A DNA stretch of 64,000 nucleotides from Alentia gelatinosa (GCA_950022655.1 OX465590.1:44413718-44477717); one strand, 5' to 3'; counted from the first letter of the stretch, positions 1-11,904 are shown. Program-made: numbers and translations. Notes: generated by a model not told the origin, from the sequence alone.

Positions 1-219
1 TGGCATATAATATTTATATGCCACTGGTGACAAATGAAGTTAAAAACATGTATTAGGGTAGGATAAAATCTAAACATCACTCAATTTCATATAATTGTTT
101 ATATGCCATTCATTGTCTTCGGCTACAGATATTACTCAGCTCCGCTTCGTAATATCATGTCGCGAAGACAACTCATGCCATATAAACAATCATATGAAAT
201 TTCGTGATGTTTCGTGATA
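1..219 (+). repeat. Palindromic non-autonomous element, right part (type E1)
   Basis: The sequence contains GGGTAGGATAAAATC near 53-70, then a long imperfect inverted repeat. The left arm at about 88-135 pairs with the right arm at about 166-205 around a loop rich in GCTCCGCTTCG-like bases. A related copy lies at 29115-29330, next to a tandem array of the left-end unit. No coding potential is seen. It is probably a fold-back transposon cut by the window start. Confidence 0.7.
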
Positions 220-499
220 TTATCCTACCCCTAATAAAAAACGCCATAGGCTTAACATGGGATTTGTTTATATCACGGGTGTGACATGAAGTTTTGTTTA
301 TGCCACTACTTTCTGATACTGAAAAAATGTGGAAACGGGGTAGGATAAAATCTAGACGCCACTCGTTCGAGTTTGAGCTTATTTATGCCACTCATTTTGT
401 TGGCTCTGTAATGTCACTCGTCTTCGACTCGTGAAATTATGGAGCCAACAAAATGCGTGGCATAAATAAACTCAGACTCAAACTCGTGACGTCTCTTGA
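220..499 (+). repeat. Palindromic element, family A copy 1
   Basis: It starts TTATCCTACCCCTAATA, carries CCATAGGCTTAACAT about 20 bp in, then GGGGTAGGATAAAATC. The right half is a long inverted repeat whose arms contain CATTTTGTTGGCTC and GAGCCAACAAAATG around ACTCGTCTTCGACTCGT. Near-identical copies are at 47730-48010 (same strand) and 56578-56858 (opposite strand), which fixes the ends. There is no ORF, so it must be non-autonomous. Confidence 0.85.
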
Positions 500-524
500 G
501 CGTGGGAATATAAATGAATAACAA

Positions 525-800
525 TAAAAATGTTTCTGATATATTCAGTCTATGGATCATTTTCTGTAACCTACTCACACCCAGTCAACTTGTCATTTCT
601 TCAACTGCCTGAGACTAAGGTCCAAACATATCAAGCACTAGTGGGTCAAAGAGGTATTTCGGTCTAAAGTGATTGGTCATGGTCAGTTGGGCACGCCTCT
701 GAGACCCTGAGACATTGGCACCCTGCGCCTTTCCCAATACTATATCGAATAGCACACATATAGTGATGGGATATATTTTGTGGAAAGCTGTAATTCTATG
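525..800 (+). repeat. Dispersed repeat family I, partial copy
   Basis: Shares the words GTCTATGG-TCATTTTCTGTAAC, ATATCAAGCAC-A-TGGGTC and GTGATTGGTCATGGTCAG with 1545-2115, 7940-8230 (inverted), 9350-9440, 12300-12540 and 36940-37080. It has no coding potential. The family type is not recognised. From 800 to 1147 nothing else can be assigned. Confidence 0.7.
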
Positions 801-1147
801 TGAATAATCTAACCTTTAGACACTGTATAAAGCGTGTGTGAGTACGTTCTAAGACACACTAAGATTGGACATATAAATAAATAACTATTTGCTTACCTCC
901 AATCAACAGGGAAGATATGTCCAACCTTATCAAGTGACTCCAACTTATATGGTTTCATCATACTTTGCTACCATCTGATTGGTTTAAATTTCGCCACATG
1001 ATACCCTTGATAATGAAACAAGCACCCTCAGTAGGAAGTCTGCTTGGGTGGACAGCAATTACCGATCTGTTCACCCTCTTGGTCGCCTTACCTCCTTGTG
1101 GTGCAGAGCAGATATGCTTGCACGCAAGCATAACAAAAGTGACCGGG

Positions 1148-1300
1148 GTGGGGAGTTAGCTCAGTGGTAAAGAGCACTGGACTTTGTTGATTTGAGTCCC
1201 ACTGCAGCCACTTTTCTCCTTCACCCCCAGCAGTGGTAAATTTACTTCTATATCAAAGGCCAATCCTTCTCATACTTCTGTGAATCTGTATTATGGTATG
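1148..1300 (+). repeat. tRNA-derived SINE, 5' fragment
   Basis: Begins GGGAGTTAGCTCAGTGG, a tRNA-like A box, followed by GATTTGAGTCCCACTGCAGCC, a degenerate B box, and then the body shared with the complete copy at 10213-10531. The anticodon-arm region is shortened and the 3' half is missing. From 1300 to 1540 nothing is assigned. Confidence 0.75.
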
Positions 1301-1544
1301 ACTATATGATTTCCGGATTAGCAACAGCAATCAGAAAATCACACTTGAATTGATCGGTGTATAATCTCATTGGCACTCTTGCTTATGGATGTACACAAAA
1401 GAAGAGTCGTGGTTAGGCGCGTATGGATTTTTGCATATAATTTACATATCATTGATCTAGGCACGGGCCAGCAGGAGCTTTACTTCAGGCAATGCATACA
1501 AAGAAGAGAAACCAGACACTGAAATACCTTCTGTGTATCAACGG

Positions 1545-2115
1545 ACGAGGAACAATGTTCATCATTGATGAACGAGCGTGGAATTATAGAAAAACACACA
1601 ACTAAAAGGTTTGGGTTATATCCAGTCTATGGGTCATTATTTTGTAAAGCAAAATTCACACGATGGGATTCATGTACCTCACAGGATTTTTTTCTGAGAC
1701 AAATCCTGCTGAAACTCTGTACTCGAACACAATCTCTTTGTCAAAACTGTAGGGTTCCATTTCCCTGAGACATGTGTTTTTCCTCTGTAATTGCTGGCGA
1801 CATTTACCCCTAAAAAGAAACAGAATCTCACGAGACTTTGAACCCAATGTGTGAATTCCACTTTACCCATTTGCACCCATTAAACCTGCCATCCCTACAA
1901 TTGCCTTTCCAGGATCCAAATGTATCAAGCACCAATGAGGTATTTCGGTCCCTGGTAGTTGGTGATGGTCAGCTGGGTACACCTCTGAGATACTTCCCAA
2001 TGTCACAGAGCTAGCACCCAGATAGTAAAGATAGTGTTTCTAAAGCACACTGAAAGCCTATTTAACCTGTCCTTAACCTAGGCAGCGTATGTGAGCATGT
2101 GGCCCACGTTCAAAA
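1545..2115 (+). repeat. Dispersed repeat family I with a nested element
   Basis: Left part (1545-1644) and right part (1866-2115) align with uninterrupted copies such as 525-800. The interruption at 1645-1865 is a separate short inverted-repeat element. The right end, AACCTAGGCAGCGTATGTG plus AGCATGTGGCCCACG, is the sequence that forms the tandem array at 12541-13510. Confidence 0.7.
1645..1865 (+). mobile_element. Short inverted-repeat element with one 46-bp core unit
   Basis: The ends are inverted copies of TTAA-GTGGAATTCACAC (left TAAAGCAAAATTCACAC, right GTGTGAATTCCACTTTA). The core holds a single unit with TTGTCTGAGACAAATCCTGC. Related elements with many tandem copies of that unit are at 18412-19690 and 51722-53930. 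It sits inside a family I repeat, so insertion is clear. The flanking duplication may be TA. No ORF is present. Confidence 0.8.
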
Positions 2116-2480
2116 ATATTCTCCAGATACATTCTAAGCTTTAGGTTCCATACAACATTAGGCTTAAGAGAACATGGTAACAAGGAAAAGTAGGCAGAAC
2201 ATTCTGAAGAATGCAACAACAATATTTTCCATAAGATTGGCAAGATTGTTATTCCAATAGGATAAACACAAACAAGTAAAGTAAGCCGGAATATACCCTA
2301 AAAGAACATGTTGGATGTTAAACTACACAAATAATTATACAAAACTAGGAACAATTGGCCCTTTCGTCATTTATAAATGAGCGTAGAGTTACAAAAATGC
2401 GATCAAATAACATGTTTGCGTGTTGTCCAGACGGTGGGTCGTCGCTGTAACCCACTTGGCGCCCACCCAACCAGTCAGCT
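2116..2480. other. Unassigned interval
   Basis: AT-rich sequence without a convincing ORF, tRNA or inverted repeat. Nothing could be assigned. Confidence 0.5.
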
Positions 2481-2489
2481 GCCTTCTTA

Positions 2490-2605
2490 AGGCCCGTTTC
2501 CATTGGCCGACAAACACGGTGTAGATTCTCTGTGTTCCCCTAATAGCCTATTTACATTTTGTGTCAGCAGTGCTAAGGTCCGTCGGTGGTTCCTGAATGT
2601 ATATG
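2490..2605 (+). repeat. One end of an inverted-repeat element (AAGGCCCGTTTCC family)
   Basis: AAGGCCCGTTTCCATTGGCC and the following ~110 bases match the left part of a complete element at 42650-42847, including CTAAGGTCCGTCGGTGGTTCC. The opposite terminus is absent here, so this is a truncated copy. Confidence 0.7.
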
Positions 2606-2702
2606 GGTGATGGGTTAAGGATAGGGTTAAGGTTTAGGGTTAAGGTTTGGGATTGGGTCAGGGCTGGGTTAGGGATAGGGAAAGGGTTAGGGTTAGGGGA
2701 AT
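2606..2702 (+). repeat. Degenerate telomere-like (TTAGGG)n tract
   Basis: About 95 bases of GGGTTAGGG, GGGTTAAGG and GGATAGGG variants. Metazoan telomeres commonly use TTAGGG, so this is best read as an interstitial telomere-like tract or a related G-rich simple repeat. From 2703 to 3030 no feature could be assigned. Confidence 0.7.
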
Positions 2703-3030
2703 GTTTTTCAGTTTGTTTTCTCCTACGTAATCACATTGGAAGACATTTCCCTTTTCGCACATGAAGGTGTGGAAGCTGTAAAAGAGGGGGGCGAGGTGCC
2801 AAAGGGGCCGAGACATCCGGGGATCCTTGATGCAGCGTATTTGAGTGTGTACCACGCTCAGTGGGGTGAGGGTGAAGGCAATTCCTTCTCGGCAGTGTCG
2901 GGTGACGAGGAAATAACAGGTAAACAGTGGAGCAAAGTCTGCTCCAGAAACCTGACGAGGGAATAAACAACGATAACGAGCAACACACGATCCTATAAGT
3001 AGAACAAAGAGGCTAGAAAACGAATTTATC

Positions 3031-3915
3031 ATCCACCTAATACAGAGTGTCCATAGGGAGTGTATATCACCATACCCGGAGCGTACAGATATATCTACCT
3101 AATACAGAGTGTCCATAGAAAACACATAGGGAGTGTGTATGGACATACCCGGAGCATACAGATATATCCACCTAATACAAAGTATCCATAGAAAACACAT
3201 AGGGAGTGTGTATCACCATACCCGGAGCATACAGATATATCCACCTAATACAAAGTATCCATAGAAAACACATAGGGAGTGTGTATCACCATACCCGGAG
3301 CATACAGATATATCCACCTAATACAAAGTGTCCATAGAAAACACATAGGGAATGTGTATCACTATACCCGGGGCATACAGATATATCCACCTAATACAAA
3401 ATGTCAAGAGAAAACACATGGGGAGTGTGTATCACCATACCCAGAGCGTACAGATATATCCACCTGATACAGAGTGTCTATAGAAAACACATAGGGAATG
3501 TGTATCACAATACCAGATGTATACAGATATATCTACCTAATACAAAGTGTCCATAGAAAACACATACAGATATATCCACCTGATACAAGTGTCTGCAGAA
3601 AACACACACAGATATATCCACCTGATACAAAGTGTCCATAGAAAACACATGGTGAGTGTGTATCACTATACCCAGAGCATACAGATATATCCACCTAATA
3701 CAAAATGTCCAGAGAAAACACATAGGGAGTGTGTATCACCATACCCGGAGCATACAGATATATTCACCTTATACAAAGTGTCCATAGAAAACATATAGGG
3801 AGTGTGTATCACCATACCCAGAGCATACAGGTATATACACCTGATACATAGGGTTCAGAAAAATGCATGGGCAACGTGTATCAACATACTCGGATCATAC
3901 AGATATGTTGTATGC
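3031..3915 (+). repeat. 72-bp tandem array related to the CCACCTAATACAGAGT terminus
   Basis: About a dozen units of roughly 72 bp, with two shortened to about 41 bp. Each contains ACAGATATATCCACCTAATA and TCCATAGAAAACACATAGG. The unit aligns well with the reverse complement of the ~51-bp array at 17041-17235 and with the end of elements at 7140-7195 and 56530-56575. Open frames across the array follow the repeat and show no protein signature. From 3916 to 4199 nothing is assigned. Confidence 0.9.
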
Positions 3916-4199
3916 ACCTGGATGCAAAAGCCAGCGCACACTAAAAAATAGTACGTATGAAAAGAAATTATGCGTATATACATGAACTAATATTAGTAGC
4001 CCACTTATCAGGAGAATGTGGATAATAAATACAATACAGACTGTTTTCAGATAAAAGCGTTTGTGTAATCCTCTGTTACCTCGACGCAATATCCTCGCAT
4101 GTGCTCAGTTATCACTATGTGTAAGCTCCTCAGAGCATACAAACTGGAACCAGTCAATATTGTCAACATAAGGCCTCCTCTTTGCGCTGTACATGCCGT

Positions 4200-5490
4200 T
4201 ACTGCCAGCCTCTGTAAGGCCACGTCCCCCCGGTGATGGGTAAACACCTTGTGACTGCCTGCGATGGTGGCGCGGGACAGGTAAACAGGTGTGCTGCCAC
4301 CCCTCACCTCGTCTCAGGTAAACAGGTGTGCTGCCAACCCTCACCTAGTCTCAGGTAAACAGGTGTGCTGCCCCCTTCACCTTGTCTCAGGTAAACAGGT
4401 GTGCTGCCACCCCTCACCTTGTCTCAGGTAAACAGGTGTGCTGCCCCCTTCACCTTGTCTCAGGTAAAAAAGTGTGCTGCCAACCCTCACCTTGTCTCAG
4501 GTAAACAGGTGTGCTGCCAACCCTCACCTTGTCACAGGTAAACAGGTGTGCTGTCCCCTTCACCTTGTCACAGGTAAAGAGGTGTGCGGCTACCCTCACC
4601 TTGTCTCTGTAAGGCCACGTCCTCCCGGTGCTGGGTAAACACCTTGTGACTGCCTGCGATGGTGGCGCGGGACAGGTAAACAGGTGTGCTGCCCCCTTCA
4701 CCTTGTCTCAGGTAAACAGGTGTGCTGCCACCCCTCACCTTGTCTCAGGTAAACAGGTGTGCTGCCACCCCTCACCTTGTTACAGGTAAACAGGACCTAC
4801 AGGGGTGCTGCCATCCCTCAGCTAGTCACAGGTAGACAGGTAAACAGGTGTGCTGCCACCCTCACCTTGTCTCAGGTAAATAGGTGTGCTGCCCCCTCAC
4901 CCTGTCACAGGTAAACGGGTGTGCTGCCACCCCTCACCTTGTCTAAGGTAGCAGGTGTGCTGCCCCCTTCACCTTGTCTCAGGTAAACAGGTGTGCTGCC
5001 AACCGTCACCTAGTCTCAAGTAAACAGGTGTGCTGCCCCCACCTTGTCTCAGGTAAACAGGTGTGCTGCTACCCCTCACGTAGTCACAGGTAGACAGGTA
5101 AACAGGTGTGCTGCCCCCTTCACCTTGTCACAGGTAAACAGGTGTGCTGCCATCCCTCACCTTGTCACAGGTAAACAGGTGTGCTGCCACCCCTCACCTT
5201 GTCTCAGGTAAACAGGTGTGCTGCCCCCTCACCTTGTCTCAGGTAAACAGGTGTGCTGCCATCCCTCACCTTGTCACAGGTAGACAGGTAAACAGGTGTG
5301 CTGCCCCCTTCACCTTGTCAAAGGTAAACAGGTGTGCTGCCATCCCTCACCTTGTCACAGGTAAACAGGTGTGCTGCCACCCCTCACCTTGTCACAGGTA
5401 AACAGGTGTGCTGCCCCCTCACCCTGTCACAGGTAAACGGGTGTGCTGCCACCCCTCACCTTGTCTAAGGTAGCAGGTGTGCTCTATAGT
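4200..5490 (+). repeat. 37-bp tandem array (GGTAAACAGGTGTGCTGCC)
   Basis: More than 25 units, mostly 35-47 bp, built from GGTAAACAGGTGTGCTGCC and CCCTCACCTTGTC. A longer segment at about 4193-4280 (CTCTGTAAGGCCACGTCC...) recurs at about 4603-4680, which indicates higher-order duplication. Open frames on both strands are products of the repetition. Confidence 0.95.
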
Positions 5491-6610
5491 CCTGAGACTA
5501 GGTCAGTGGTAATCTACTGGGGCCCTGCCTAATGAGGACGCGGACTGTGTAAGGAGAGTGTATGAGAACTCCGTCCTGAGACTAGGTCAGTGGTAATCTA
5601 CTGGGGCCCTGCCTAATGAGGACACAGACTGTGTGGAGAGTGTGTAGAGAGTGTGTAGGGAGAGTGTGTAGGGAGAGTGTCAGGAGAGTGTATGAGAACT
5701 CCGTCCTGAGACTAGGTGAGTAGTAATCTACTGGGGCCCCGCCTAATGAGGACACGGACTGTGTATGGAGAGTGTATGAGAACTCCGTGCCGAGACTAGG
5801 TCAGTGGTAATCTACTGGGGCCCTGCCTAATGAGGACACGGACTGTGTATGGAGAGTGTATGAGAACTCCGTCCTGAGACTAGGTCAGTGGTAATCTACT
5901 GGGGCCCCGCCTAATGAGGACGCGGACTGTGTAAGGAGAGTGTATGAGAACTCCGTCCTGAGACTAGGTCAGTGGTAATCTACTGGGGCCCTGCCTAATG
6001 AGGACACGGACTGTGTGTGGAGAGTGTATGAGAACTCCGTCCTGAGACTAGGTCAGTGGTAATCTACTGGGGCCCCGCCTAATGAGGACACGGACTGTGT
6101 TTGGCGAGTGTAAGGAGAGTGTATGAGAACTCCGTCCTGAGACTAGGTCAGTGGTAATCTACTGGGACCCTGCCTAATGAGGACAGGGACTGTGTAAGGA
6201 GAGTGTATGAGAACTCCGTCCTAAGACTAGGTCAGTGGTTATCTACTGGGGCCCTGTCTAATGAGGACACAGACTGTGTATGGAGATTGTATGAGAACTC
6301 TGTGCTGAGACTAGGTTAGTGGTAATCTACTGGGGCCCTGTCTAATGAGGACACAGACTGTGTATGGAGATTGTATGAGAACTCTGTGCTGAGACTAGGT
6401 CAGTGGTAATCTACTGGGGCCCTGTCTAATGAGGACACAGACTGTGTATGGAGATTGTATGAGAACTCCGTGCCGAGACTAGGTCAGTCGTAATCTACTG
6501 GGGCCCTGCCTGATGAGGACACAGACTGTGTATGGAGAGTGTATGAGAACTCCGTGCTGAGACTAGGTCAGTGGTAATTTACTGGGGCCCCGCCTAATGA
6601 GGACGCGGAC
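5491..6610 (+). repeat. 84-bp tandem array (CTGAGACTAGGTCAGTGG)
   Basis: About 13 units with a basic spacing of 83-85 bp, each carrying GAGACTAGGTCAGTGGTAAT, CTACTGGGG and TAATGAGGACACGGACTGTG. One unit near 5640-5700 is expanded by extra GAGAGTGT copies. It directly abuts the 37-bp array. Confidence 0.95.
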
Positions 6611-6699
6611 AGAGTTATGCCGCTCCGTTATTACACAATCCACACGCGACCTTCACGTTACCGAGTTAACCATCCGCTGCATCCTGGTCACGGAACCAA

Positions 6700-6790
6700 G
6701 GTCACAGCCCTCCCCTAGCGTGTACAGCACACTCAGAGTCTATCAAACCTCTCCTTAACTTAGCGGCGTCTCTCAGCGTGTCCACGGCCG
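6700..6790 (+). repeat. Family I right-end fragment
   Basis: AGCACACTCAGAGTCTATC, AACCTCTCCTTAACTTAG and CAGCGTGTCC resemble the right end of family I at 2040-2110 and the units of the 12541-13510 array. It is a single diverged copy. Confidence 0.5.
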
Positions 6791-6799
6791 ATATCACCC

Positions 6800-7195
6800 C
6801 GAATGATGATAAATACACAATGTCACTATGATTTCGATCTGAGAGGCCGTATTCTCCGCGTAGTTGACGTGTAGTAATTCTCCGAGCAATAACGAGGAGT
6901 ATTACGTAGTGTCAACTACAAGGAGAAAACGGCCAAACAGATCGAAATCATGGTAATGCTGTATTTATTACTCACCTTCTGACTAATTATTAGGAAAAAA
7001 ATCTTATAAATGATTAGAAATCCGACCCAAGCACCGTGCATTGTTTATATAAAATAGTTCCTATAATGCCCGTAAGGTGGCAGAAAAAGCTGTATTCTCC
7101 TAGGAGAATACGGCTTTCCATATTCTACTCAGTAGCGATCTGGAGGCTCCATAGGCTTAGTATGGAGACTCTGTATTAGGTGGGTAATAAATACA
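6800..7195 (+). repeat. Palindromic element, family G copy 1
   Basis: A long inverted repeat runs from about 6828 (GATTTCGATCTGAG) to about 6955 (ATCGAAATCATGG), with GGCCGTATTCTCC-like arms and a CTCCGAGCAATAACGAGGAG apex. The other end reads CTCCATAGGCTTAGTATGG and then TATTAGGTGGGTAATAA. A second copy is at 56530-57186, interrupted by a family A element. No coding potential. Confidence 0.8.
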
Positions 7196-7640
7196 TTTAT
7201 TACCCATCGTATACAAATTCACCATTGAAAATGCATGGTAAACCACGACCCATTGTATAAAACTTGTCAGATACCATAACTGCGGTATACGGAATCAAAT
7301 CTGTGGTATACGGCCTCCAAACTATGGCACGCAGGAAAAATAGTCCCTTTGTGCTATAGAGCAAAGAAATAATCCCGATTGTTATACCGTTTGATATGGC
7401 AATTGCTGGGTTTAATTTATTCAAAAAGATGGATAATAAATGCAACGATGGTTTTGTGGATCATGCAGCTCTGTAAACTACTCGAGGTTGACGTCGTAAT
7501 ATACTCGCTAGCGCTCGTGTGTTACGCCGCGTCAACCCCTCGTGGTTTACGGCTGCCTTTCCAGAAAACCATCGATTATTGTTTATATCAACCATCGTAT
7601 TTACAACACCGTGGAGAAAAGTGGTACATTTAACTCTAAG
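7196..7640 (+). repeat. Palindromic element, family H copy 1
   Basis: Starts TTATTACCCATCGTATAC with CCATTGAAAATGCATGG, then ATAGTCCCTTTGTGCTATAG. The second half is an inverted repeat around GAGGTTGACGTCG and CGCGTCAACCCCTCG. Related copies are at 14410-14805 (inverted), 29330-29740 and 34905-35215. Short open frames on both strands follow the palindrome and are not genes. Confidence 0.8.
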
Positions 7641-7939
7641 CACGATCTTGCATAGGGCACATAGCTATTGTGTTATGGAGACGGCCACCTGCCACCCCTC
7701 CCCCCACCGACCCTAAACAAAACATCAGTTGGCAGGACTAGTTATCAATGGATGTTATCAACAATATATTTGTTGGCTTGCAATAGAGGTGCTGTAGCCT
7801 TTTCTCATGATTATCTCTAGATTATGACAGCAGAAAATAGTAGTTGTTAGAGCGTGCTTGCACGCGCTATATACATCATCTAGAGTTTACAGGGGTCCAT
7901 ACTTTTAGGGTACTGCATACAAACTATCCATTCACTATC

Positions 7940-8235
7940 TGTGTGCTATTCACTGTGGTATTGAAAACAGGGCAGGGAGCCAGTGTCACAGTCTCTTAGA
8001 GGCGTGCCCAGCTGACCATGACCAATCACTCAAGACCAAAATACCTCAAGACCCACTTGTGCTTGATTTGTTTTGGATCCTAGATAGGCAGTTACAGAAA
8101 TGGCAAATTGACTGGGTGCAAGTGGGTTACAGAAAACTATCCATACGTTAAATCTAACTAAAACCTTTTAATCGTTATTCATTTATAATTGCACGCTCAT
8201 TCACCTATGATGAACATACTATCTGCTCCTTGTCT
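7940..8235 (-). repeat. Dispersed repeat family I, inverted copy
   Basis: Contains CTGACCATGACCAATCACT, TTGGATCC and GGGTTACAGAAAA, the reverse complement of the order in 1545-2115. It ends near TTCACCTATGATGAACA. From 7641 to 7939, nothing can be assigned. Confidence 0.65.
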
Positions 8236-9340
8236 CCCAACTACAGTGGCGCGATCTTACTATTTCCTGGCGGATGATGGCGGAACTAGCAATCACTCTG
8301 TGCCCTATAGGTTAGCTAAGCCCATGCTCTATGGTACACTGACTATTGACATTAACCTCTGATAAATGCATTTCTTCGAGGTGCTTTAATTTACATTTCG
8401 TGTTACTGAAATAAATGTGATTATTTTTCCTGACCACAAAACGTGTATTTGCTCATACGGCTGTATCTACAGGCTGACTGTGCTATTCTGATCTAACCAT
8501 CCCCAGATATGATAAAAAGATAGAATCAGTGTCACGCAAACATGCATTGTAGGAGTTAGACTGGCCTCAGTCCCTGTATCCTACCCCTCAACCCCTACTG
8601 AGTGACACAGGGACTGGTCTCATCCGTAATAGGCCGTGTAGACTGGCGCGATTTTGCGCCACACTCCCCAAGCAGAGGTCTGGCTACTGGTCAGGATATC
8701 TGTTCGGAGAATGATACCCTCTCACTTTGATTTCAATCGAGACATAGTCAGGAGCAGGCGAAATATATTGCTATGACAACACAGGTCGACAGGGAGGAGG
8801 TATAGGGTTATAGAGAGCGGCTTGGGGTCATAAACAGCAGATTCTGATCAGAGTGGACAAGTCTTTGATTCATTGGCCAGTCAGAGAAGGACACATGCTA
8901 TAATGAATTGTATTCCGATTTTCTTAAATCATTTAATGAATGTTCATAATCAAAGACTTGAGCAAGTCTAGGAGAGAGTGTGTGTCATGCACGCAGAGCG
9001 CCTTATAAATAACCAGATAACAAAAAACGTAAAACACACACGGCAGATTCGGCTGAAACCATGCTACCCGTGCTTCCGCTGACTCTGTTAACGTAAGTCT
9101 CATATCAAGAATCGAATTCTATTCCAAAATATTATTTAAAAAAAGGTTATTTTTGGAGGGAATATAGATGAAAATGAAATAAAGGAGAGCAAGCTCTAGA
9201 TTTGATAACTTTAAGCCATACAATGAAACAAAAACATTATCTTAAGCCGCTTTTGACGAGAAAATCACATGTCAACCACACTACATTCTAAGGGCAAATA
9301 AAAGGAACTTTGCTCATTATTAATGAACTAGAAACAAATG
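8236..9340. other. Unassigned interval
   Basis: No convincing ORF, repeat or RNA gene. Composition is ordinary and AT-leaning. It could be intron or intergenic DNA. Confidence 0.5.
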
Positions 9341-9344
9341 ATTT

Positions 9345-9655
9345 GATCATCATTGATGAATGAACATGGAATTGTAATCATATGACAATGAAAAGGTATT
9401 GGGTTTATTCAGTTAATTGATCATTTTCTGTAAAAGTGGGGCAGATATAGTTCAAATATTAGCACAATTGTGAATTTAATGAAAGAAGTATGAGTTTGGG
9501 CACATAGCTAGAGGAAGCCCTAGGGAATTATTTTAGATAGATGGGCATTGCAGATAAGTCCCTGTAGTGGTGTGGCAACCACTTTAAAAATGGCCACTGC
9601 AGAGCACTATGGCACTTTTCAGAATAGTTATTACCAAGTTAAACCCAATATATCC
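9345..9655 (+). repeat. Family I fragment and associated inverted-repeat piece
   Basis: 9345-9440 carries the family I left part (GATGAA..AACATGGAATTGTAA, TTCAGTTAATTGATCATTTTC). 9490-9655 contains GGGCACATAGCTAG and TTTCAGAATAGTTATTACCAAG, which resemble in inverted order words found at 11815-12290. From 9656 to 10200 nothing clear is seen. Confidence 0.5.
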
Positions 9656-10200
9656 ACCTAAATGTGTGCAATATGATCATAAACACATACAGTAATCCAT
9701 TCATTACATATTGTAGAGGCCCAGACTAGCTAGGTAAAGACCTTAAGAAGAAGGGAGTCAGAACTTAAACACAGATGTACTAGGTACTACTATGAGTCAG
9801 AACGTAAGACTGTTTAATCCATCATAAAACATCCATTTATATACACACAGCAGGTGGCATCTGAGTTCAGGGTAAGCTTGCAAACTCTGTGCTGGGATTG
9901 GCTGTGGGAGTTACAGCCAATCAGAACTGACCAGTCTCGTTCTGGTCTGTCGCACATACAAAGGAAGGCCGCTTATGTCACTGACAACTCAGGTGTCAGT
10001 GTCATGTCAGAGCACCCTGCTCCCCCTGTGGCCAGACTGGGAACTAGAGTGGGTGATAATAAGGATAAATATGTCATTCACTACATGGCTACCGTACAGT
10101 CAACATCAAGACAGGGAGGGAACTACTACAAGATGGCGACTGTACTAATGCAGTCATTGTGGTACTAATAAATATGGACAATTTGGATTACTTAATCTCT

Positions 10201-10543
10201 TTGCATAGAAACAGGGGGTAGGGAGTTAGCTCAGTGGTTAGAGCACCGGACCTGTAACCCCAAGGTTGTAAGACCTTGTGGGTTCGAGTCCACCCCCAGC
10301 AGTGGTAGATTTACTGCTATAACAAAGGCCATCCTTCTCATACCATGTCTATGTGGTGTGGGAAGTAAAAGAACTCTCACCTCTGTAAATGTGTAGGGGT
10401 GAGATTTCTACCTGAATTCATCACATAGATTCGATCCCCACCCTAGTGGTGTAAAAGAACCTTGAGAAAGTCTGGAAAGGACCTATAATGGTTGACTGGA
10501 CGTAAAATCAAACCAAACAAACAAACCAAACTTGCATAGAAAC
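10201..10543 (+). mobile_element. Complete tRNA-derived SINE with 12-bp target-site duplication
   Basis: The SINE body (10213-10531) starts with a tRNA-like head: A box TAGCTCAGTGGTTAG and B box GGTTCGAGTCC. The body includes CTCATACCATGTCTATGTGG, and the 3' tail is ACTGGACGTAAAATCAAACC with (CAAA)n. Identical 12-base flanks TTGCATAGAAAC at 10201-10212 and 10532-10543 show insertion by target-primed retrotransposition. RNA polymerase III promoter elements look intact. The SINE family name is not known to me. Confidence 0.93.
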
Positions 10544-10639
10544 CAATATGATTGGTCATGATAGGGATGTATAGACTGGAACTTTACTATATATATAGCA
10601 GCCATCTTGGATTTATTTACATATAGCAGGGAATTTTTG

Positions 10640-10716
10640 CCTAGAATTTCTTCCTGCTCTCTTTGGTGGTCTGCTACATTGTCAGGCCACCAAAGAGAGC
10701 AGGGAGAAATTCCTAA
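10640..10716. repeat. Hairpin: perfect-looking inverted repeat
   Basis: GAATTTCTTCCTGCTCTCTT with TGGTGG at 10645-10671 pairs with CCACCAAAGAGAGCAGG plus GAGAAATTC at 10688-10714 around a 16-base loop. It may be the core of a small fold-back element. Confidence 0.7.
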
Positions 10717-11900
10717 AGAATGTGACAACCATGCGCAGTGTTTTCCATAACACTAGATAGAAAGAAATTCTTGACTTCCTCAGGGAATGTAAGATTTTCG
10801 ATAAGATATAATTGAGAAGAGTAAGATGCCTGGATCAACCAGGCAGCATACCTTGTTATTCCAATAGGATATGTAAATTTAAGTAAAGTAAACCAAAGTC
10901 AGTCTAATTGAACAAATTAGACATTAAACTAAACAAACAAACAAACAAACAAAGTAATCACAACCATATAAATGACACGAGACTCAAGGTCAGAATAACA
11001 ATGACAAGGTCAAGGGGCTCTATAAAGACGTCTGCCAAGTATACCAAAGGGAATCACCAGGAGATTTAGTGCTTTTATCACGATTTGCATGATATTCTGG
11101 TTATCTGTTCCACTATCTGGAAGGGTTGGTAACTGGTTCACAACCTTCACCTATCACATCCCCTTGAGCTATTTAGGCTCGATCTGGCCTCTAGCCGAGC
11201 AGGCCAATTATTAAGAATGAGCCCGTTAGACTCTTCCATTCCTTTATACCTGTTATTGAAAGTGTGTATGTTTACAGTGAAAGATTGGCGATAGTAGTTC
11301 TTACCCTTATTAACCATCCTAGAAAGTTTAATGATGTTGATTATATAGTCCTGAACTAATACTGTATTTTGCTTTTTGTTGAAAATGCTAAAATAACGTA
11401 TTAGGGTTGATTATTTCAAATTCAATGCCACTAACATCCTTCAAATTGACTTAGATAGTGTGTCCCTCTGTAAAATACAAGCCGATTTGTTGCCATCAAC
11501 ATGATTGACAGCCATCTCAAATAATATTCAATTTTTTAAATATTTTTTTACAGAAGTAGCCAGTAGATCTATATTGTTTGATAAAGAGGTTCAGTGGAAG
11601 AACTGCCCTGAGGCAGAACTGGCTGTCTTACAAAAAAAACAACAAAAAAACAAATCTTCCAAAACACAGCAGATATTATGTGTATAGATATGATTACAAT
11701 TTTAGGAAAAAAAGGTCCCTTATTTATGCAAATCTCGGCTGCTGAACATGTTGTAAATGGAATACGATATGTGTTTATGTTTACACTGCACACATTTGAG
11801 GTGAGCAGTGTTGGTTTTCACTTGGTAATAGCCATTCTGAAAAATGCCTCGGTGCTCTGTGCAGGGCATTTTTTTAAATGGCTGCCACTCCGCTCCTGTG
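10717..11900. other. Unassigned interval
   Basis: Contains short A- or T-rich runs (for example near 11630) but no supported gene. The small open frames lack any recognisable protein signature. Confidence 0.5.
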
Positions 11901-11904
11901 ACTT

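Noticed and set aside
10213..10300. Functional tRNA gene
   Set aside because: The A and B boxes are good, but the sequence continues into a SINE body repeated elsewhere and is flanked by a target duplication. The anticodon and acceptor stems are not convincing.
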